Positions 58,394 through 64,000 of a DNA stretch of 64,000 nt are shown piece by piece. Numbering within the stretch: position 1 is the stretch's first letter; each line of letters opens with the position of its first letter. The stretch is from Chalara sp. BL73. Its lineage: Eukaryota > Ascomycota > Leotiomycetes > Helotiales. The position numbers and the translations under genes were made by a program. The notes under the pieces were generated by a model, which was not told the origin of the DNA, searched no databases, and saw only the letters and a list, made by a program, of their open reading frames with translations. The stretch covers positions 250,501 to 314,500 of the forward strand of contig CAKJVC010000010.1 of NCBI GenBank assembly GCA_918026815.1. The letters run 5' to 3'.

Positions 58394-59614
58394 GAAAACG
58401 GATTAGCGACTGCACGGTGAGAATGGCCAAGATTCAACTGTTTTGAAAGACCTAAAGCGTTTCTCTGAGCAGCCTCCGACATCGTTTTGACTTGAAAATC
58501 TATGTTGTGTTAGCAATTACCAAGGTCTTTAATTACTATTCTTTTTCAATAGTTTTGACTATATAACCAGTTGCATTGCTTTCCTCCACTTTATTATCGG
58601 TGTCGCCCATTAGCCCATTGTCAAAATAACAAGTGATTTTTTTCGCGTAATATGTCGAAGTCGCTGTAAAGCCTTTCTGAGCCCCCCTAAAAAACAACTT
58701 TGTTACAAACTACCTTTTCGGCTGGTAATGCCACTTACAACTCTTTTGGAATTAGGAGCATACAAAAAAAAAGCCCGTTTATTACGGCAAATAAGCCGAA
58801 AGTCCTTTTTCCTAGAAGTCGAGAGATTTGCGTTTTTTGAAGGCCCCCCCCCCCCCAAAAAGTAATTTTGTTATACTATTGTTAACAAAATACTGACTTA
58901 TCTTGTATTTGATCGACTTTGATATAGAACTTTTATTCTATAGCAGTTTTTCGGGATTGTGCTCTAGGGTTGTCACTGGAAATGTAGAGTGCTGCCTGAA
59001 GACAAACGGGCGTAGGGCAGACGTCAGCGCTGGGTACAGATTTCATTGGCTTTGGCAAGCTGCTCTTCCCCTGCACTTGCTGATTCAAGGGGTGGTTGAC
59101 TAGTGTTCGAATGCCACAAGCGTCACCGCCTTGGATAAGATGCAGCCTTGCGTGTGTTCACATTTTAAGCTCTTGTGCTGCCCAAGCCTTACAGTGCTCT
59201 CTTCCTTTAAGCCTTTCATCTCAAATAGCCGGCTCTCATCTCGGTTCCGTAAGAAGAGGTCCCGTCACCCCATTATTCGAGATGTGCCGCTTGATTGCCA
59301 AATACACGAGAGCCGTGGCCGGGATAATCCGACAGCAAGCCTGGCGGGTAAGACGTAGTGACCTTCCTGCGATATCGACTCTTAACCTTGAAACTAGAAA
59401 TCTCATTGCTACTAAGCAAAACACCGAAGCAACGCGGCGGATGTCCTACCATTTGCTCGGCAGCAATGTATTGTGTGAGTTTTCTATCGAATCTCTCAGG
59501 TGAAGCATTAGAAGGGAGCTCGTCCATGTCAGCAATAAGAGGAGGAGATGAAATTTGGCGTAATATAGAAACTCTACTAAACTAAATCTCTATCTGACAT
59601 TACTACCTAAAATT
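58394..59614. other. Intergenic with short direct repeats
   Basis: 1.2 kb without a supported gene. Contains the repeat pair listed at 58684-58880. The 59.1-59.5 kb part has overlapping open frames on both strands and no recognisable protein. Confidence 0.45.
58684..58880. repeat. Imperfect direct repeats with C-run/A-run heads
   Basis: Two copies of a roughly 30-bp pattern: a C run, an A run, then about 15 bp containing TTTGTTA (near 58684-58712 and 58844-58880). The second has a C13 run. They bracket about 130 bp with another A run. Confidence 0.5.
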
Positions 59615-61632
59615 CTACATCTTAACCTGTTCATCTGCACCATTCAAGCTGTTTTTCCTGCTTGCAGCTGGCGTCCTGTATGGGGTACTCAAACTGTTTC
59701 TCCGGCTAGCGGCCGGCGTCCTATTGGGAGTCTTACTATGCTTCGACGCAGCATAGCTATTCTGTCGACTTCCCATCGTCCTCCTCACACTCACGTCTTG
59801 CTGGCTTCTAGCAAACGAGCTGGTACGTATGTTGGTTGGCATCCTCGACAAGCGATGGCCTTCAGGTTGAACACTGGCACCTGTCTCTTCGCGAGCTTTG
59901 GAGAGCTGCTGAGCGAATGGAGACTTGGCGCGGAGAACTGGTCCTTTCCAGTATATGACATATACAGCCGCGACAAGGATGGCAGAGATGGCAACTAAAG
60001 ACATTTGTGTTAGTCATTGCTACCATCTGAGAATATCGGAGGAATTAACTTACAAAGGATGGTAGAGGCATAAGCCAGCGGGTTGTCACCGATGTTTTGG
60101 AAGAAAGGTGTGGCAGGGATTGTGAGAACACCTGCAAGGAAATCTCTTGACCAGCCGTTACCACCAGCTGCAGAAGCGGAATATGGACCATAAGCACAAA
60201 TCATGTAGTCTATCGTAGCCATGTATATAGAGTAGTTCGCAATCCCAACTATGGCAGCAAAAAACATAGAGCCGATCCAGTGGATTGGTGGTCCAGTTGA
60301 TGTCCATGCAAAGCCAATCAGTCCAATTGGAAGACATGGAGCGGTATACAGCAACCACCACAGACGGGACTCAAACTGGGCGGTCTCGTCGTGTGGGTTT
60401 GCCTTTCGTAATGCGATGTTCCTTTTGATGACAGGGAAGAAAGAGAACCATGCAAGAAAGTAGCCGATAATGAGGGGAATGAAAGAGAGGCCAATCTCGA
60501 CGGTCCCGAACCCCCATTGCTTGTACACGAGAGCGAAGGATTGGATGAACATGAAAATAAGAGCATCAGCAAATCCGCTCAACAATGAAAGAGTTAGAAC
60601 GATAGGCTCTGTAACAAACATCTGGAATGGCCGAATCCATGTGAGGCCAATCTCCTTAGCTGAGAAGCGATCTCTAAAGGAGACGAGCTCGTTAGGACCC
60701 CAGATGTTTGTGCCAGGGTTCCCCATGCGTCTTCTTTTTGCTATTTTATCCATCATGATTGTAGACCGAGTCTCCGGGACCAAAACGGCATGTGCAATCT
60801 GTACCGCACCTCCAAAGATGAGCTGAATCCAGATACTCCAGCGCCAATCTAGGAACTCTTCCGTGAATCCACCTACAACTGGTCCTAGTACGGAGCCTCC
60901 AACGGACGAAAAGACAACAAAGGCAACGGCATATTGCTGATTGTCTGCCTCCCACATATCCGCAATCATTCCAAGAGTAACAGACCCTCCAGCGGTAGAG
61001 AGACCGCCCAATGCACGACCGACCATAATGGTGGCAAAGTTGGGAGCAAGGGCGACAGGCAATTGCCAAACATTGACCAGAAACATACTGGCTTGTAGAA
61101 TTGGCCAACGGCCAAGTTCCTCAGACCACGGGGCCCAGAGTTCACACCCGAAGGCGTATAAAACCAAGAATATCATCGCACCGCATCGTGCGGCTTGTTG
61201 GCTAACGCCAAATTCCTCCGAGATGCCTGGAACGGCATTGGAATACAGACTCGTATTGAAGTTCATGGAAACCTGCACCAAGAAGATGATGGTGAGAATG
61301 GTCCACTTCTTGCTCGAGGAAAATGAGTATCCAAGTTCATCATAGCAGTCCTCTTCTGTAATTTCGATCTTGTCATTTGTCCCGACCTTGTCAGCATTTG
61401 GTAAATCTGCCCCGTCATCGTAGTTCCCGACCACCTGTGCGCCACCAAAATGCGCACGAGCTGAAGGCGGGACAGGTTTTTCATTTTGAGCATTGGAATC
61501 GACGTCCTGGTCAATTTTCGAGTTCGAGGAGGTCTCTGAAGTATCGTGGAAGGGTCTTTGGTTTAACACGGCTTGGGTGTCTGTATGCATACCATTTCCA
61601 GCAGACAGGCGATTATCGGGTTCTTTCGCCAT
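59615..61632 (-). CDS. MFS transporter, DHA1 polyamine/drug type
   Basis: Exon 1 61632-60054 and exon 2 59994-59615; 652 residues. DHA1 major-facilitator proteins export polyamines or drugs at the plasma membrane. Seen: a hydrophilic acidic N-terminus of about 105 residues, then twelve membrane segments starting at KKWTILTIIFLVQVSMNFN; the motif-A region (APWSEELGRWPI), GRALGGLSTAGGSVTLGMIA and VGGSVLGPVVGGF (motif C type), a middle loop with NIWGPNEL, and the last helices ending STILFAISAILVAAVYVIYW across the intron. A 95-residue basic tail carries two copies of RTPAASR(R/K)NSL. The general layout matches Tpo1-like and fungal DHA1 proteins. Substrate not decidable. Confidence 0.92.
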
Positions 61633-62358
61633 ATTTACTGCCTTTGATGGCGCTAAGGAGACAGTGAAGGTAGAGAATAAGAACGCAAAAGACCAAGAAT
61701 CTACCGGCTACTTAGATACTGTTATCCGATTTCGCGCTCCATGGGGCAATTATGCTCTCCATATCCTACGTCAGTCTGCAGGACGCTTTCCAAATCCTCG
61801 CCCAAGAAGAAGCAGGTTTTGCTTAGGTGGATACTAAATAATCTCAGGGGACTTCTGTCGCTGGGCAGCAGCTTCACTAAAGCTTTCAACCCAGCGATGG
61901 TAGCAGTTAAGCCGATCGAACCAGAGTAACCGGCATATCAGCGGCGACTAACGTTGATTCCGAGTAAGCCGTATGCATTTCTGTGCAGATCATGACTACT
62001 TTAACATAAAAAATTGGGTTTGCTCGTGGAGCAAACCACGCCATGTTACTGTGAGAAAAGCAGCTGATGGGATTTGTAGTGGCAGACCCATGGGTGGAGG
62101 CTCCATTCCTTTACTCATAATGGAAAAGTTCTTGTCACGGCCCTCACGAAAGAATGGGGTCTGGCTTTTGTTAAGCTGACTGATCGGAGTCATAGAAAGT
62201 ATGGAGAATATGAGTTCACAGTTTGAGAAACCTTAATCTTACAGTATGACATCATCGGAAAATCTTGTGCATTTCCAACATTTGCCGTAGTCTTAAACCC
62301 TTCAATCGCGTCATCTTGTTACTATCAGAATCATAGATTAAAGAGAAAAATGAACTCA
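61633..62358. other. Intergenic, promoter of MFS gene
   Basis: No gene recognised; several short overlapping frames only. Confidence 0.45.
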
Positions 62359-62679
62359 TTAGACTTTGTCTGGTGTTGGTCGACCAAGAAATGTCGTTGA
62401 AAATTCCCCTTCTTGTTCATCAATGCCAATGCTGAGATTCCCATGCCGCTGGCTTGTGCCGCCTTGGCCCATTTGAGCCGCAACGCCTCCCTGACCACCC
62501 AACGAATCGTGGTTTTTCTGGTCGTGAGGGAGATCATCGTTATGAATCCTAGAACCTAGAGTCGCGGCTTGTTTGAATTCCTTACGTCGGCCACAACATT
62601 TGTTGGAAACAGAGACGTCGAGATTGGCAACTCTCACGTTCTTGGCGTGTTGGGGATTCGGCGATATATAACCTTGTCC
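62359..62679 (-). CDS. Possible last exon of a small hypothetical protein
   Basis: A minus-strand frame of 106 codons ends with TAA at 62359-62361 and begins after a plausible acceptor AAATTTCAG at 62680. It is hydrophilic, with a Cys pair (VSNKCCGRRKEF) and a Gly/Gln-rich centre (GGQGGVAAQMGQGGTSQR). No in-frame ATG occurs near the 5' end, so an upstream exon would be needed; none was identified. No family recognised. Confidence 0.35.
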   Translation of the reverse strand, partial: GQGYISPNPQHAKNVRVANLDVSVSNKCCGRRKEFKQAATLGSRIHNDDLPHDQKNHDSLGGQGGVAAQMGQGGTSQRHGNLSIGIDEQEGEFSTTFLGRPTPDKV

Positions 62680-63110
62680 CTGAAATTTGGCGCTAGTGTC
62701 TGTCAGAATGTTCTTTTCGAGATTTAATTATGCGCTTAGGTCATATCTTAATTGAGAATTTGAACTGTAGATGGTGAAGAAACCACTGCAGCTCAATATT
62801 TTTATTGTTACATAGCCTAAGCTTCTATTCCAAGACCAGATCATCCCAACACTGCCCATAATTCGCTCCACCAATCCATCTGCAAATTGGGTTGGTATCT
62901 CCGAAATTGTGACAAATTTAAACTTCTAAAAGCGACATAATCGATTAGCCTCTCGTCTCTTTCTTTCACAATACCTTGACTCTTTTCTCTCTGGCTCGCT
63001 GTATTGTAGTTCTGACCGCGTTCTCATCCTTTCAGAAAGCCTTTGTACGAACTAATCATGTGCTTCTTCCCCACCGTAAGGCTACCATTCATATTTATGT
63101 TCAGTCTCGT
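62680..63110. other. Intergenic
   Basis: Nothing recognised. Confidence 0.4.
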
Positions 63111-63604
63111 CTAGCCCATGGACAAGAAGAGGTATCTCATATTTCTATCAGACGGTCCAAGCTGACCAGTCTTCGAGACCCAGTCATACATCCCCGCGTC
63201 TACATACGGATAAACTCGCGGATCTGCCCCGCCTTTTGTCACGGGGTTATTAAAGATCTTGATGATTTTTACATCTTGCAACCATGGGTAGATCGGCAAG
63301 GACTGGACATTACACGAGTCCAAGTAGTCCTTTCGAAAGCTGGTCCAACCTGCTGGACACTTCTTGCTCCTTTGGTGGGGCAGCTCTGGTATATAAACGT
63401 GCGGTCGGATGAACTTTTATTGGGTTAGTACAATTTATCTCGCCTCCTTATTAATATGAGCGATGGGTATCGTGTATTTCGATTACTATGGAACGTGGCA
63501 CCAATAATAGTGAAGACCAGGCAATGAATCCTCCCAGATCTTGAGCTGAAGCTCGTAGGGGAAATCAATGAAGCGTGTGAAAGATGGTAGGGGTGCGGGT
63601 GTTG
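63111..63604 (-). CDS. 2EXR-like domain protein, 3' exons
   Basis: Two exons can be read: 63604-63495 and 63418-63111. The first carries FTRFIDFPYELQLKIWEDSL, matching the opening of the fungal 2EXR domain (F..FP.ELxLKIWE..LP). The intron has a textbook TACTAAC branch site and an AATAAAAG acceptor but a weak GTTCCA donor. The second exon begins FIRPHVYIPELP, continues with LPIYPWLQDVKIIKIF and VYPYVDAGMYDWVSK, and ends in TAG. Joining keeps phase. The start codon is upstream of a TTTCCAG acceptor at 63605 and was not found. 2EXR proteins have no established function. The alternative plus-strand frame across this stretch lacks any motif. Confidence 0.5.
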
Positions 63605-64000
63605 CTGGAAATATGCAAGGTGGTCACAGTTTTATAATATGTGGTCCATGGATATAATTAGAATATGCAGTCACAGGATGTCTTGCTTTTGAGTTGCGAT
63701 ATTGGTCTGAATAGACTTTGAGATCAAAGAGTCTTCCAGGAAGTATCCCATTTTGAAAAATACCCAATATTTCTCGAACGACTGTGGCTTTTAAGGTATA
63801 ATGACATTATAGCTCAACGTGGCCAAGGATGAAAGAACGCTACCGAGAAATGACTCCTTTATCCTCGGGGTGTGGATGAACTTCCTGGTCATTGCACTTT
63901 AGGGTGGAAAATAGCTATTCAACCAGTCTCAGATTTTCCTAGATCTCTCCTGACTCGCCAGACCTTGGCATTGATTCCCCTACCTGACGAATCTTTGAGC
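63605..64000. other. Right edge, probable 5' part of the 2EXR-like gene
   Basis: Should contain the upstream exon or promoter of the 2EXR-like gene, but nothing can be placed with confidence. Confidence 0.3.

Noticed and set aside
62976..63428. 150-codon plus-strand frame
   Set aside because: The minus strand here carries a phase-consistent spliced gene with 2EXR motif and TACTAAC branch site; the plus frame has no motif.

Overview
The window looks like nuclear DNA of a filamentous ascomycete (Pezizomycotina). Genes carry many short introns (mostly 45-80 nt) with GTRNGT-type donors and CTRAY branch sites. The gene families are typical of these fungi: HET, MYND/DUF4470, 2EXR and POT transporters. 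Several dead genes carry stop codons that fit C-to-T decay, as expected from repeat-induced point mutation (RIP). A leotiomycete-like fungus is my guess from general resemblance only; I ran no search. All exon coordinates were worked out by hand from splice signals and reading frame, and most were checked by exon-length phase.

Conserved, mostly single-copy genes form compact blocks: a peptide transporter (3' part, 2-1015), a nuclear orphan (3787-5667), an ankyrin protein (6480-7217), SEC24 (8238-11589), CFT2 (12271-15356), an Aro8-type aminotransferase (16469-18607), FCF1 (27276-27993), a CoA-pyrophosphatase-like Nudix protein (30159-31535), a ferric reductase (32060-34083), prefoldin subunit 3 (34355-35187), SEC14 (35732-36957), the eIF2B epsilon subunit GCD6 (39874-42185), SKN7 (43345-45638), a DUF167 protein (48283-48775), a Swiss-Army-Knife HAD-like RNA repair protein (49018-50871), a 3'-5' exonuclease (53028-53777) and an MFS polyamine-type transporter (59615-61632). 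Together they serve COPII traffic, mRNA 3'-end formation, rRNA processing, translation initiation, chaperoning and stress signalling. They do not form a pathway.

Between these blocks lie accessory islands. The main one (about 18.6-27 kb) holds a broken Nudix gene, a HET-domain pseudogene whose five mapped stops all fall at expected tryptophan positions, a RelA/SpoT-type nucleotide synthetase gene followed by an in-frame continuation behind one TAG, a frameshifted 3CxxC zinc-finger gene and an unresolved coding region. Others hold a broken protein kinase (about 28.9-29.5 kb), a second HET gene with one in-frame TGA (37.9-39.9 kb), two stop-riddled unknown frames (51.6-52.3 and 54.4-54.9 kb), an intact double-MYND DUF4470 protein (55.3-58.4 kb) and a 2EXR-like gene at the right edge.

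The most interesting item is the RelA/SpoT gene beside a decayed HET gene and a decayed Nudix gene. It may be the remains of a nucleotide-signal or allorecognition cassette, but that link is inference.
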